From assembly GCA_018065465.1 (NCBI GenBank), contig JAGHTC010000004.1:1-35331 (forward strand): DNA of 35,331 nucleotides, read 5' to 3'. The position numbers and the translations under genes are program-made. The stretch is from Candidatus Ruminococcus equi. GTDB lineage: Bacteria; Bacillota; Clostridia; Oscillospirales; Acutalibacteraceae. Below, in pieces: positions 6,044 to 14,413 of this stretch; position 1 is the stretch's first letter; every line of letters begins with the position of its first letter. A model generated the notes under the pieces. That model searched no databases, was not told the DNA's origin, and worked only from the letters and a program-made list of their open reading frames with translations.

Positions 6044-7607
6044 CGATTCAGTACTACAAAACAGCGAAAAAATCATTTTCGAACTTCGCCAACTGTACTC
6101 AGAGTTTTCTTACAAACCATACAGAATGAGCAAATTTGAGGAATACGACCTCTACGCTCAAAACAAAGATTTTCTTGTATCCGACAATGTTATCACCTTT
6201 ACCGATACGAACGGAAAACTTTTAGCGTTAAAGCCCGATGTGACGCTCTCGATTATCAAAAACAGCGACGACACACCCGATGTTACAAGCAAGGTTTATT
6301 ATAACGAAAATGTCTACCGTGTTTCAAAGGACAACGGCTCGTACAAAGAAATTATGCAGGCGGGTGTTGAGTGTTTCGGCAAGGTAGGCAGTGACTCTGT
6401 TATCGAAGTTTTGACTTTGGCAATAAAAAGCCTTTTACTTTTGTCAAACGACTGTGTACTTGCTGTATCAAACCTCGATATACTTGAAAACATTGCGTCA
6501 AAACTTTCGCTGTCATTTTCAAAGAAAAAGAAACTTTTCCTTGCTATCAGCGAAAAAAGCACACAGCAAATTGATGCTGTCTGCGGTAAGAATGAAACAA
6601 GCGAACTCATCAAAGATCTTATCGCCTTGCACGGAAAAATCAATGATGTTTTGCCCGATGTTGACAAACTTCTCTCCCCTCTTTGTGACGAATACAAAGA
6701 TTTCAAAGAAATTCTCTCAACTCTTTCGGAAAGTGAATTTGCCGACAAAATCGTGCTTGACTTTTCTGTTACCGATGACATAAATTACTACAACGGTATT
6801 GTGTTCAAAGGCTTTGTAAAAAATGTTCCCGGGGCTGTTCTTTCGGGCGGTCAATACGACAACCTGATGAAAAAACTATACAGAAAATCGAGGGCAATCG
6901 GCTTTGCCGTATATACAGATGAACTTTTGTATCTCGACCTTGCTACTTGTGAAGACAGCGACGGCAAAGATAATTTTGTAAATATCGCTTTGCCGAAAGG
7001 CAGACTCGGCGAAAAGATATACGACCTTTTTGACAAGGCAGGTTTTGACTGTCCTTCTATCAAAGAGCCAAACCGCAAACTGATATTCGAAAACCCCGAA
7101 AACGGTGTCAGATATTTCTGGGTAAAGCCGTCGGATGTTGCTATCTATGTTGAACGCGGTGCCGCTGATATCGGAGTTGCCGGCAAAGATATACTTACCG
7201 AATATGAACCCGATGTGTATGAACTTCTTGACCTCAAAAAAGGCAGATGCAGAATGGCTGTCGCATCAAAAGAAGACTTCAAAGACGACTTGTCCCGTAC
7301 TTTGAGAGTTGCTACAAAATTTGCAAAAACCGCACAGAAATTCTACCAATCACAGGGACGCGACATCGACATCATCCACTTAAACGGTTCTATCGAAATT
7401 GCGCCGATACTCGGGCTTTCGGATGTAATCGTTGACATCGTAGAAACAGGAACAACACTCAAAGAGAACAATCTCGTTGTCTTTGATGAAGTTGAAAAAA
7501 TAAGTGCAAGACTTATTTCGAATAAAGCTTCCTACAAATTCAAGTCCGAAAAAATCGAACTTATCAAAGAAAATTTAGCACGCGTTGTGGAGGAAAATAA
7601 TGATTAA
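6033..7607 (+). CDS. hisZG: HisZ-HisG fusion: ATP phosphoribosyltransferase with regulatory subunit
   Basis: One 524-residue ORF carries both subunits of the first histidine enzyme, which joins ATP and PRPP. Residues ~1-305 are HisZ, a class II aminoacyl-tRNA synthetase-like domain (KPDVT near 67, GGQYDNL near 272, GFAVYTDEL near 290). After a short acidic linker (306-313), residues 314-524 are short-form HisG: NIALPKGRLGEKIYDL, GVAGKDILTEYEPDVYELLD and the PRPP loop VDIVETGTTLKENNL near 467-481. HisG-short normally needs HisZ in trans, so the fusion fixes them at 1:1. Start at ATG 6033 follows AAGGAGAGC; the track's longer version lies inside yerC. No frameshift sign at the junction. Confidence 0.94.
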   Translation: MIINDSVLQNSEKIIFELRQLYSEFSYKPYRMSKFEEYDLYAQNKDFLVSDNVITFTDTNGKLLALKPDVTLSIIKNSDDTPDVTSKVYYNENVYRVSKDNGSYKEIMQAGVECFGKVGSDSVIEVLTLAIKSLLLLSNDCVLAVSNLDILENIASKLSLSFSKKKKLFLAISEKSTQQIDAVCGKNETSELIKDLIALHGKINDVLPDVDKLLSPLCDEYKDFKEILSTLSESEFADKIVLDFSVTDDINYYNGIVFKGFVKNVPGAVLSGGQYDNLMKKLYRKSRAIGFAVYTDELLYLDLATCEDSDGKDNFVNIALPKGRLGEKIYDLFDKAGFDCPSIKEPNRKLIFENPENGVRYFWVKPSDVAIYVERGAADIGVAGKDILTEYEPDVYELLDLKKGRCRMAVASKEDFKDDLSRTLRVATKFAKTAQKFYQSQGRDIDIIHLNGSIEIAPILGLSDVIVDIVETGTTLKENNLVVFDEVEKISARLISNKASYKFKSEKIELIKENLARVVEENND

Positions 7608-8874
7608 GATACTCAAATACGGCGAAGTTAAAAACGAAGAAATTTTCGCCCGCAGTGAAGCAAAATTCGATGTGGAAAAAATCGTTTTCGACATCATCGA
7701 AAATGTTAAGGCAAACGGCGACAAAGCACTTTTTGAATACACAAAAAAGTTTGACAAAGCTGAACTTTCGTCTTTGCTCGTAACAGAAGAAGAAATCAAA
7801 GAGGCGTTGTCCCTCGTTGACGAAAAGTTTATAAAAATTCTTGAAAAAGCAGCGGAAAACATCAGAAAATTCCACGAAAAGCAAAAGAGAAATTCTTTCA
7901 TCATTAACGATGAAGACGGAATAGTAATCGGGCAAAAAGTTATTCCCGTTGACAAAGCGGGGCTTTATGTACCGGGTGGTACTGCTGCCTATCCTTCTAC
8001 CGTTTTGATGGACTCAATCCCCGCAAAAATCGCAGGTTGCAAAGAGGTTGTTATTGTAACACCTCCAAACTCTAATGGCAAAATCAATCCTGTTATCCTT
8101 GCCGCTGCATCCGTTGCAGGCGTTGATAAGATATTCAAAGTAGGCGGTGCGCAGGCTATCGCTGCTCTTGCCTACGGTACAGAAAGCATTCCGAAAGTTG
8201 ACAAAATTGTCGGTCCCGGAAACGCCTTTGTAGCCGAAGCGAAAAAACAGGTTTTCGGAAAAGTTTCCATTGATATGATAGCAGGACCGAGTGAAATACT
8301 CATCGTAGCAGACGGTAAATCAAACGCAAGGCATCTTGCGGCAGACCTGCTGTCCCAGGCTGAACACGACAAAATGGCAAGCGCCGTGTTAGTTACCGAC
8401 GACATCACTCTCGCGAGTAAAGTCAGCGACGAACTTGAAACACAAATACCCCTGCTTTCCAGATGCGAAATAGCAAGAGAGTCTATCGACAACAACGGAA
8501 AAATCATTGTTGCTCCCGACCTTATGAAAGCGATTGATATTGCAAACGAAATTGCCCCCGAGCACCTTGAACTTTGCGTCGATGACCCGTTCTCATATCT
8601 TTCATACATTCGTCATGCAGGCTCAATATTTATGGGTAGAAATTGTCCCGAAGCACTCGGCGACTACTTTGCAGGACCTAACCACACTTTGCCGACAAGC
8701 GGTACAGCAAAATTTTCAAGCCCACTTTCGGTTGACGATTTCGTAAAGAAAACTCAGTACACCTACTATACAAAAGAAGCATTGGAAAAAGTTGCAGATG
8801 ATGTTGCCTACTTTGCAACACAGGAAGGCCTAACGGCTCACGCAAAAAGTGCAGTAATCAGAACGGAGGAATAA
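7600..8874 (+). CDS. hisD: Histidinol dehydrogenase
   Basis: Catalyses the last two steps, L-histidinol to histidine with two NAD+ and a zinc ion. Diagnostic blocks are GLYVPGGTAAYPSTVLMDSI, VDKIVGPGNAFVAEAKKQVFG, DMIAGPSEILIVAD, LLSQAEHDKMASAVLV, IAPEHLEL and the C-terminal HAGSIFMGRNCPEALGDYF..GPNHTLPT. At 424 residues it is standard length. The ATG at 7600 is preceded by GGAGG; the track's GTG extension overlaps that site. It overlaps the end of hisZG by eight bases, consistent with coupled translation. Confidence 0.97.
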   Translation: MIKILKYGEVKNEEIFARSEAKFDVEKIVFDIIENVKANGDKALFEYTKKFDKAELSSLLVTEEEIKEALSLVDEKFIKILEKAAENIRKFHEKQKRNSFIINDEDGIVIGQKVIPVDKAGLYVPGGTAAYPSTVLMDSIPAKIAGCKEVVIVTPPNSNGKINPVILAAASVAGVDKIFKVGGAQAIAALAYGTESIPKVDKIVGPGNAFVAEAKKQVFGKVSIDMIAGPSEILIVADGKSNARHLAADLLSQAEHDKMASAVLVTDDITLASKVSDELETQIPLLSRCEIARESIDNNGKIIVAPDLMKAIDIANEIAPEHLELCVDDPFSYLSYIRHAGSIFMGRNCPEALGDYFAGPNHTLPTSGTAKFSSPLSVDDFVKKTQYTYYTKEALEKVADDVAYFATQEGLTAHAKSAVIRTEE

Positions 8875-8875
8875 T

Positions 8876-9928
8876 ATGAGCAGGTTTTTCAGCAAAAAAT
8901 ACGATATGCCGACACCATACACCCCGGGTGAACAACCAAGGGATAAATCATATATAAAACTCAATACAAACGAATCGCCTTTTCCCCCCTCGCCGTATGC
9001 AATGAGGCTTTCCCGTCAGGCAGCCGCTAACCTTCAACTTTACAGCGACCCGACCTGTACAAAACTTGTCGAAATTGCTTGTGAAAAATACGGCGTAGAA
9101 AAGGATGAAATCATCTTTACAAACGGCTCGGATGAAATTTTGAATTTTGCATTTATGGCTTTTTGTGATGAAGAAAGGCCTGTAACATTTCCCGATATCA
9201 CCTACGGATTTTATCCCGTTTTTGCAAAACTCAACAATGTGCCTTTTGAAGAAATTCCGCTTGATGATGATTTTTCGATAAGAGTTAGTGATTATATAGG
9301 AATAAATAAAAATATTTTTATTGCCAATCCGAATGCACCGACGGGTATGACCTTGCCCCTTTGTGACATTGAAAAAATCGTAGAGAGCAACCCCGACAAC
9401 ATTGTTGTTATTGATGAAGCATACATCGACTTCGGCGGTGAAAGTGCAATACCGCTTACTAAAATTTACGACAACATTCTTGTTACAAGGACTTTCTCAA
9501 AGTCTTACTCGTTAGCGGGCGCAAGACTCGGTTTCGGTATCGGTTCAAAGAAACTTATCGCCGATATCAACACGATAAAATATTCTACAAATCCGTACAA
9601 TGTTAACACGCTTACTATGTATGCGGGTATCGGTGCTTTGGCAGACGAAAGTTACTTTGAAAAATGTATAAAAACTATTCAGGATAACAGAGCATTTGTC
9701 ACAGAAGAACTTAAGAAGTTGTCTTTCACCGTGCTTGATTCAAAGTCAAACTTTCTCTTTGCAAAGACAGAGAAAATGAGCGGAAAAGAACTCTACCTTG
9801 CGCTGAAAGAAAAAGGCATACTCGTCAGACATTTTGACAAAGAGAGAATAAAAGACTACATAAGAATAACAATCGGTGACATAGAAGATATGAAAACTCT
9901 CCTTTCCGTTTTGGAGGAAATATTATGA
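8876..9928 (+). CDS. hisC: Histidinol-phosphate aminotransferase
   Basis: PLP enzyme converting imidazole-acetol phosphate to histidinol phosphate. The family start LNTNESPFPPSPYA is present, followed by YGVEKDEIIFTNGSDEIL, NPNAPTG, IDEAYIDFGGES and the PLP-lysine block TRTFSKSYSLAGARLGF. It is 350 residues, normal for fold-type I HisC. GGAGG precedes the ATG one base after the hisD stop, and its stop overlaps the hisB ATG by four bases (ATGA). Confidence 0.97.
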   Translation: MSRFFSKKYDMPTPYTPGEQPRDKSYIKLNTNESPFPPSPYAMRLSRQAAANLQLYSDPTCTKLVEIACEKYGVEKDEIIFTNGSDEILNFAFMAFCDEERPVTFPDITYGFYPVFAKLNNVPFEEIPLDDDFSIRVSDYIGINKNIFIANPNAPTGMTLPLCDIEKIVESNPDNIVVIDEAYIDFGGESAIPLTKIYDNILVTRTFSKSYSLAGARLGFGIGSKKLIADINTIKYSTNPYNVNTLTMYAGIGALADESYFEKCIKTIQDNRAFVTEELKKLSFTVLDSKSNFLFAKTEKMSGKELYLALKEKGILVRHFDKERIKDYIRITIGDIEDMKTLLSVLEEIL

Positions 9929-10512
9929 GAAAAGCAGAAATAAAAAGAAAAACTGCCGAGACCGATATAACATTATCGCTCAATTTAGACGGCAGTGGTC
10001 AATCGAATATCGACACAGGATGTGGCTTTTTAGACCATATGCTGACGCTCTTTGCCTCTCACGGCAGATTTGACCTTGATGTATACTGCAAAGGTGACAC
10101 TTATGTGGACTTCCACCACACGGTAGAAGATATCGGCATTTCGCTTGGTCAGGCGTTTTATGATACGCTATCCGACAAGCGTGGTATCTTCCGCTACGGT
10201 GACACAATTTTGCCGATGGATGAGTCACTCATCCTTTCTGCAGTTGACTTTTCGGGCAGAAGTTTTCTTTATATCGACCTTGATATTCCGACAGAAAAAG
10301 TCGGTGACTTTGACACCGAACTTGTCGAAGAATTTTTCCTCGGTTTCGTCAGAAAAGCAGAATGTTCTCTGCACATCAGAAAACTTGCGGGCAAGAACTC
10401 GCACCACATTATCGAGGGTGCTTTCAAGTCCGTTGCAAGAAGTATGAAACACGCTGTGAAAATCGACAGCGAATACAAGGATGAAATCCCGTCTACAAAA
10501 GGAGTTCTGTAA
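9925..10512 (+). CDS. hisB: Imidazoleglycerol-phosphate dehydratase
   Basis: Manganese enzyme removing water from imidazoleglycerol phosphate. It is monofunctional (195 residues), without the phosphatase half seen in enterobacteria. Metal-ligand and family motifs are visible: TGCGFLDHML..FASHGRFDL, DFHHTVEDIGISLGQAF, GRSFLYIDL, SLHIRKLAGKNSHHIIEGAFKSVARSMKHAV. It overlaps hisC by four bases and its stop overlaps the hisH start (TAATG). The phosphatase step is covered by the separate PHP protein at the end of the operon. Confidence 0.97.
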   Translation: MRKAEIKRKTAETDITLSLNLDGSGQSNIDTGCGFLDHMLTLFASHGRFDLDVYCKGDTYVDFHHTVEDIGISLGQAFYDTLSDKRGIFRYGDTILPMDESLILSAVDFSGRSFLYIDLDIPTEKVGDFDTELVEEFFLGFVRKAECSLHIRKLAGKNSHHIIEGAFKSVARSMKHAVKIDSEYKDEIPSTKGVL

Positions 10513-11141
10513 TGATTGCTATTATTGACTACGGTGTTGGAAATCTTTTTTCGCTTAAGAGTTCTTTCTCTCATATCGGCGCCGATATTGTTGTTACATC
10601 CGACAAAAAGGTGATTGACAACGCTGAAAAAATCATCCTCCCCGGTGTAGGTGCTTTCAGTGATGCGGCACAAAAACTTCGCGATATGGAACTCGAAAAA
10701 TTCTTGAAAGAACAGGCAGAAAAAGGCAAATACATTATGGGAATTTGTCTTGGAATGCAACTGCTTTTTGACAAAAGTTTCGAGTACGGAGAACACAAGG
10801 GACTATCTTTGATAGAAGGTGAAATCCGCCCTATCTCCGATGTAATTCCGAAAGAATACAAAATCCCGCATATGGGTTGGAATCCGCTTGTTTTTGAAAA
10901 CGGAAAGCACCCGCTTTTTAAATACATAAATGAGGGTGACTGTGTATATTTTGTTCACTCATACTATGGGGCAAATTGCAGTAAGTCTGTTATCGCCACT
11001 GCTGAATATGGAGAAAAACTTACTGCGGCTGTCGCAAGAGAAAATGTCCTCGGTTGCCAGTTCCACCCCGAAAAAAGCGGTGAAGTCGGTATGAACATAC
11101 TTAAAGCGTTTTGTGAATTGAAAGAAGGTACATTATGCTGA
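10512..11141 (+). CDS. hisH: Imidazole glycerol phosphate synthase, glutaminase subunit
   Basis: Class I glutamine amidotransferase that feeds ammonia to HisF. The start IAIIDYGVGNLFSLKSSF is typical, the catalytic Cys lies in GICLGMQLLFDKSFEYGE, and the His/Glu of the triad are in CQFHPEKSGEVG near the C-terminus. PHMGWN is also family-typical. Length is 209 residues. Its last seven bases overlap hisA. Its partner hisF is two genes downstream. Confidence 0.96.
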   Translation: MIAIIDYGVGNLFSLKSSFSHIGADIVVTSDKKVIDNAEKIILPGVGAFSDAAQKLRDMELEKFLKEQAEKGKYIMGICLGMQLLFDKSFEYGEHKGLSLIEGEIRPISDVIPKEYKIPHMGWNPLVFENGKHPLFKYINEGDCVYFVHSYYGANCSKSVIATAEYGEKLTAAVARENVLGCQFHPEKSGEVGMNILKAFCELKEGTLC

Positions 11142-11848
11142 TATTTCCTGCTATCGACCTGTATTCTGCACAGGCGGTAAGGCTTTACAAAGGTGACTAT
11201 AACCAAAAGACAGTTTACAGCGACAATCCCGTATCGGTAGCCCTTGATTTCAAAAACTGCGGAGCAACTCATATTCATCTTGTTGATTTAGAAGGCGCAA
11301 AAACAGGCGAAACTAAGAATTTCGATACAATCGTAAAAATAAAAAAAGAAAGCGGACTTTTTTGTGAAGTCGGCGGCGGAATACGCTCACTTGATGTAAT
11401 AGACAAATACATAGGTGCAGGCATTGACCGCGTTATCCTCGGTACTGCGGCAGTACAGCAAAAAGGCTTTGTAGAACAGGCTGTCAAAAAATTCGGCGAC
11501 AAAATCGCTGTCGGGATAGACATAAAAGACGGCTTTGTTGCAATAAAAGGCTGGACGGAAAAGTCCGAATTCGACGCCTTTGAGTTCTGCGAAGAAATGC
11601 AAAATTGCGGTGTAAGAACCATTATCTGTACTGATATTTCAAAAGACGGTGCTATGGTAGGCACTAACAGAGAGTTGTACAAAACCCTCTCACAAAAACT
11701 CAACATCCAAATTATTGCTTCCGGCGGTGTATCAACAATTGACGATGTAAAGGCACTTAGAAAACTTAACCTCTACGGTGCTATTATCGGCAAAGCATAC
11801 TACACAAAAGCAATAGATTTATCCGATGCAATCGAGGTGGCAAAATGA
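11135..11848 (+). CDS. hisA: ProFAR isomerase (HisA)
   Basis: A (beta/alpha)8-barrel isomerase that opens the ribose ring of ProFAR to PRFAR. It begins LIFPAIDLYSAQAVRLYKGDY, with the catalytic Asp in PAIDL; other barrel motifs are HLVDLEGAKTG, EVGGGIRSLDVI, GTAAVQQ, VGIDIKDG, CTDISKDGAM and ASGGVSTIDDV. It has 237 residues. It overlaps hisH by seven bases and hisF by four. Confidence 0.96.
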   Translation: MLIFPAIDLYSAQAVRLYKGDYNQKTVYSDNPVSVALDFKNCGATHIHLVDLEGAKTGETKNFDTIVKIKKESGLFCEVGGGIRSLDVIDKYIGAGIDRVILGTAAVQQKGFVEQAVKKFGDKIAVGIDIKDGFVAIKGWTEKSEFDAFEFCEEMQNCGVRTIICTDISKDGAMVGTNRELYKTLSQKLNIQIIASGGVSTIDDVKALRKLNLYGAIIGKAYYTKAIDLSDAIEVAK

Positions 11849-12603
11849 TAACAAAAAGAATTATCCCCTGTCTTGATGTAAGAGACGGGCGTGTTGTCAA
11901 GGGAATCAACTTTGAGGGACTCAAAGATGTTTCTTCCCCTGTTGAACTTGCAAAGTATTACAGCGCAAACGGTGCGGACGAACTTGTTTTCTACGATATC
12001 ACGGCATCGTCAGACGGCAGAAAAATCTTTACAGAGATTTTGACCGAAACAGCAAAGAATGTTTTTATCCCGATGACAGTCGGCGGCGGTATCAACACGA
12101 TAGACGATTTTGACAGAGTGCTAAACTGCGGTGCTGACAAGGTAAGCGTAAACTCGGGCGCGATAAGAAATCCCGACCTCATAGGAGAGGCTGCGAAACT
12201 CTACGGCGATCAGTGTGTTGTACTCTCGGTTGACATAAAGCGTGTTGACGGTGTTTTTCGTGTATTTGCAAAAGGTGGCAGAGAAGACACGGGACTTGAA
12301 GCGATAGAATGGATAAAACGCTGTGTAGGTAACGGTGCAGGCGAAGTTGTAGTAAACTCGATTGATACAGACGGAGTAAAGGGCGGTTTCGACATCGAGA
12401 TGCTCGACAAAGTTTGTAATGCTGTTTCTGTTCCTGTTATTGCGTCGGGCGGTGCAGGAAAAATCTCGGACTTCATCACCCTATTTAACACCCTGCCGAA
12501 AGTTGACGCAGGACTTGCGGCATCTATCTTCCACTTTGGTGAAGTCAAGATATCCGACCTGAAAAACGAAATGAAGAAAAACAATATTCCTACAAGAATG
12601 TGA
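11845..12603 (+). CDS. hisF: Imidazole glycerol phosphate synthase, cyclase subunit
   Basis: Barrel enzyme that uses ammonia from HisH to form imidazoleglycerol phosphate and AICAR. It begins TKRIIPCLDVRDGRVVKGINF; the catalytic Asp is in CLDV, and the second half shows VVLSVDIKR, INSIDTDG-type (VVNSIDTDGVKGGFD) and IASGGAGKISDF. Length is 252 residues, normal. ATGA overlap with hisA, nine-base gap to hisIE. Confidence 0.97.
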   Translation: MITKRIIPCLDVRDGRVVKGINFEGLKDVSSPVELAKYYSANGADELVFYDITASSDGRKIFTEILTETAKNVFIPMTVGGGINTIDDFDRVLNCGADKVSVNSGAIRNPDLIGEAAKLYGDQCVVLSVDIKRVDGVFRVFAKGGREDTGLEAIEWIKRCVGNGAGEVVVNSIDTDGVKGGFDIEMLDKVCNAVSVPVIASGGAGKISDFITLFNTLPKVDAGLAASIFHFGEVKISDLKNEMKKNNIPTRM

Positions 12604-12612
12604 GGTAACATT

Positions 12613-13260
12613 ATGATAGACACAAGCAAACTTATATTTGACGAAAAAGGGCTTATCCCCGCGATAGTCGTTGACGCTGATACAAAGAAAGTTCTTACAC
12701 TTGCATATATGAACGAAGAAAGCCTGAAAATTTCCATTGAGAAAAAACTCACCTGCTTTTTCTCAAGGTCAAGAGGGGAACTTTGGCTCAAAGGTGAAAC
12801 AAGCGGAAACTACCAGCATATTGTTTCAATAACATCAGACTGTGACAACGACGCTCTTGTTGTTATGGTCAAGCCCGACGGTCCTGCCTGCCATAAGGGC
12901 ACTACCTCTTGTTTTGAAAACCTTTTGTTTGAAAATGACGAACTCGCAGAATTTTCATACGAAGGACTTTACGACCTCATTATGGGCAGAAAGACAGAGA
13001 AAAAAGAAGGTTCATACACAACCTATCTTTTTGAAAAAGGCCTTGACAAAATCCTCAAAAAGGTTGGTGAAGAAAGCACCGAAGTCATCATCGCCGCAAA
13101 GGCAGAGGACAAAAAAGAAACGATATACGAAATCGCAGACCTTGCATACCATGTTATGGTGCTGATGATTGAAAGCGGAATAAGTCTTGACGATATCACA
13201 AAGGAACTTGCGTCCCGCCATGTTATCGACAAAAAGGTTAAACAGGAGAAAATGACCTGA
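12613..13260 (+). CDS. hisIE: Bifunctional phosphoribosyl-AMP cyclohydrolase / phosphoribosyl-ATP pyrophosphatase
   Basis: One chain catalyses steps 2 and 3. The N-terminal HisI half (~1-115) shows [38 protein letters not shown] and the metal-binding region [23 protein letters not shown]. The C-terminal HisE half (~118-210) shows [30 protein letters not shown] and [12 protein letters not shown]. At 215 residues it is full length. Its stop overlaps the next gene's start (TGATG). Confidence 0.96.
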   Translation: MIDTSKLIFDEKGLIPAIVVDADTKKVLTLAYMNEESLKISIEKKLTCFFSRSRGELWLKGETSGNYQHIVSITSDCDNDALVVMVKPDGPACHKGTTSCFENLLFENDELAEFSYEGLYDLIMGRKTEKKEGSYTTYLFEKGLDKILKKVGEESTEVIIAAKAEDKKETIYEIADLAYHVMVLMIESGISLDDITKELASRHVIDKKVKQEKMT

Positions 13261-14003
13261 TGTTACTACTTGATTATCACATTCACACTAATTTTTCAGA
13301 CGGCAACAATTCGCCCGAAGAAATGGTGCAAAAGGCTATAGAAATGGGACTAAAGCAAATTGGAATTTGCGACCATTCCTACACCTTCTTTGACGAAAGT
13401 TACTGTATAAAAAAGGATAAAATCAAAGAGTATATTAACACTGTAAATGAGCTCAAAGAAAAGTATAAGGACAAAATCTCGATACTTTTGGGTATAGAGC
13501 AGGACTACTACTCAGCCGAGCCAACCGATGAATACGACTATGTTATCGGCAGTGTTCACTATGTAAAAAAAGACGGTAAGTACATCCCCGTTGATGAGAA
13601 TATCGAGATATTGAAAAATTCTGCAAAAGAATTATTTGGCGATGATATGTACGCACTTGTTGAGTTGTACTATGAAACAGTGGCAGATGTAGTAGCCAAA
13701 ACGAATGCAGATATAATCGGGCATTTTGACCTTATCACAAAGTTTCTTGAAAAAGAAAAACTCTTCGACGAAAATGATAAGAGATACGTAAACGCCTATA
13801 AATCTGCCGTTGATAATCTCATAAAATACGATATTCCCTTTGAAATCAACACGGGTGCTATATCAAGAGGATACAGAACTACTCCATATCCATCTGCAAA
13901 AATAAGGGAATATATAACGAAAAAGGGCGGTCGGTTTATCCTCTCAAGCGACGCACACGATAAAAAGGATATTTGTTTCGATTTTGACAAAATCGAGAAC
14001 TGA
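13260..14003 (+). CDS. hisJ: Histidinol-phosphatase, PHP (HisJ/HisK) family
   Basis: Removes phosphate from histidinol phosphate, the one step not covered by the monofunctional hisB product. The PHP metal motif DYHIHTNFSDGNNSPEEMV is at the N-terminus, ICDHSYTFF and GIEQDY follow, GSVHYV lies mid-protein, GHFDL follows, and the C-terminus has LSSDAHD. At 247 residues it is slightly shorter than the B. subtilis enzyme. It is the last gene of the operon. No clear terminator follows before the T-box promoter, so some his transcription may run into the trpB leader. Confidence 0.93.
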   Translation: MLLLDYHIHTNFSDGNNSPEEMVQKAIEMGLKQIGICDHSYTFFDESYCIKKDKIKEYINTVNELKEKYKDKISILLGIEQDYYSAEPTDEYDYVIGSVHYVKKDGKYIPVDENIEILKNSAKELFGDDMYALVELYYETVADVVAKTNADIIGHFDLITKFLEKEKLFDENDKRYVNAYKSAVDNLIKYDIPFEINTGAISRGYRTTPYPSAKIREYITKKGGRFILSSDAHDKKDICFDFDKIEN

Positions 14004-14016
14004 CACTATATTACAG

Positions 14017-14045
14017 TTGACATATAAAACTTTTTGTGCTATGAT
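14017..14045 (+). promoter_or_regulatory. Promoter of the T-box/trpB transcript
   Basis: TTGACA (14017-14022), a 17-base spacer and TATGAT (14040-14045): strong promoter fourteen bases after the hisJ stop. Confidence 0.85.
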
Positions 14046-14054
14046 TTTCTAAAC

Positions 14055-14304
14055 CGTTGAGAAAGAGTAGTAGGTTTCATCAAATTTCCAAAGAGAGCCG
14101 TTGACGGTGGAAATACGGCGAAAAATATGAAACTGAATGGACTTTTGAGGGCAATCACAAAGGCTATGCCGAGTATGAAAGACGGGTGACTTCCGTAACA
14201 AAGTCAGCATATATCAATGTATGCGTGAGTGGATGCTTTTGCATCAAGCCGGGTGGCACCGCAGGTTCTTCCTGTCCCAGCAAGGTTGGGACAGGATTTT
14301 TTTA
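14055..14304 (+). promoter_or_regulatory. T-box leader, tryptophan-specific
   Basis: The invariant T-box block (agccgggtggcaccgcagg near 14246-14264) pairs with the acceptor end of uncharged tRNA. It is followed by a strong terminator hairpin CCTGTCCCA/TGGGACAGG (14271-14295) and a T-run. A long stem I precedes it, and gaaTGGac at 14135-14142 places TGG (Trp) where the specifier codon is expected. When tRNA-Trp is uncharged the antiterminator forms and trpB is transcribed. The Trp assignment rests on the specifier and the downstream gene. Confidence 0.9.
14271..14304 (+). terminator. T-box terminator
   Basis: Nine-bp stem CCTGTCCCA/TGGGACAGG followed by attttttta. Its 5' arm lies right behind the T-box bases, as expected for the mutually exclusive antiterminator. 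Confidence 0.9.
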
Positions 14305-14321
14305 TTTTTTCGGGTGATACT

Positions 14322-14390
14322 ATGAGAAACTATATTTTATCAAAACGATGGCGATTTTCCTTTTATCGCAATCAATACATAAAACTATAA
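14322..14390 (+). CDS. Possible 22-residue leader ORF with one Trp codon
   Basis: Between the T-box terminator and trpB lies ATG..TAA encoding [10 protein letters not shown] and twelve more residues, preceded by GGGTGA at good spacing. The single Trp codon is followed at once by a small hairpin GCGAT/ATCGC (14351-14369). Too short for the ORF track. It may be chance, but a Trp codon followed by a hairpin in a Trp-regulated leader is worth noting. Confidence 0.3.
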   Translation: MRNYILSKRWRFSFYRNQYIKL

Positions 14391-14413
14391 AATTTTTAAA
14401 AGGAGTTATTACT

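Noticed and set aside
7564-7955. Overlapping 123- and 126-residue minus-strand ORFs opposite hisD
   Set aside because: Phe/Ser-rich shadow frames of a well-supported hisD with no start signals.
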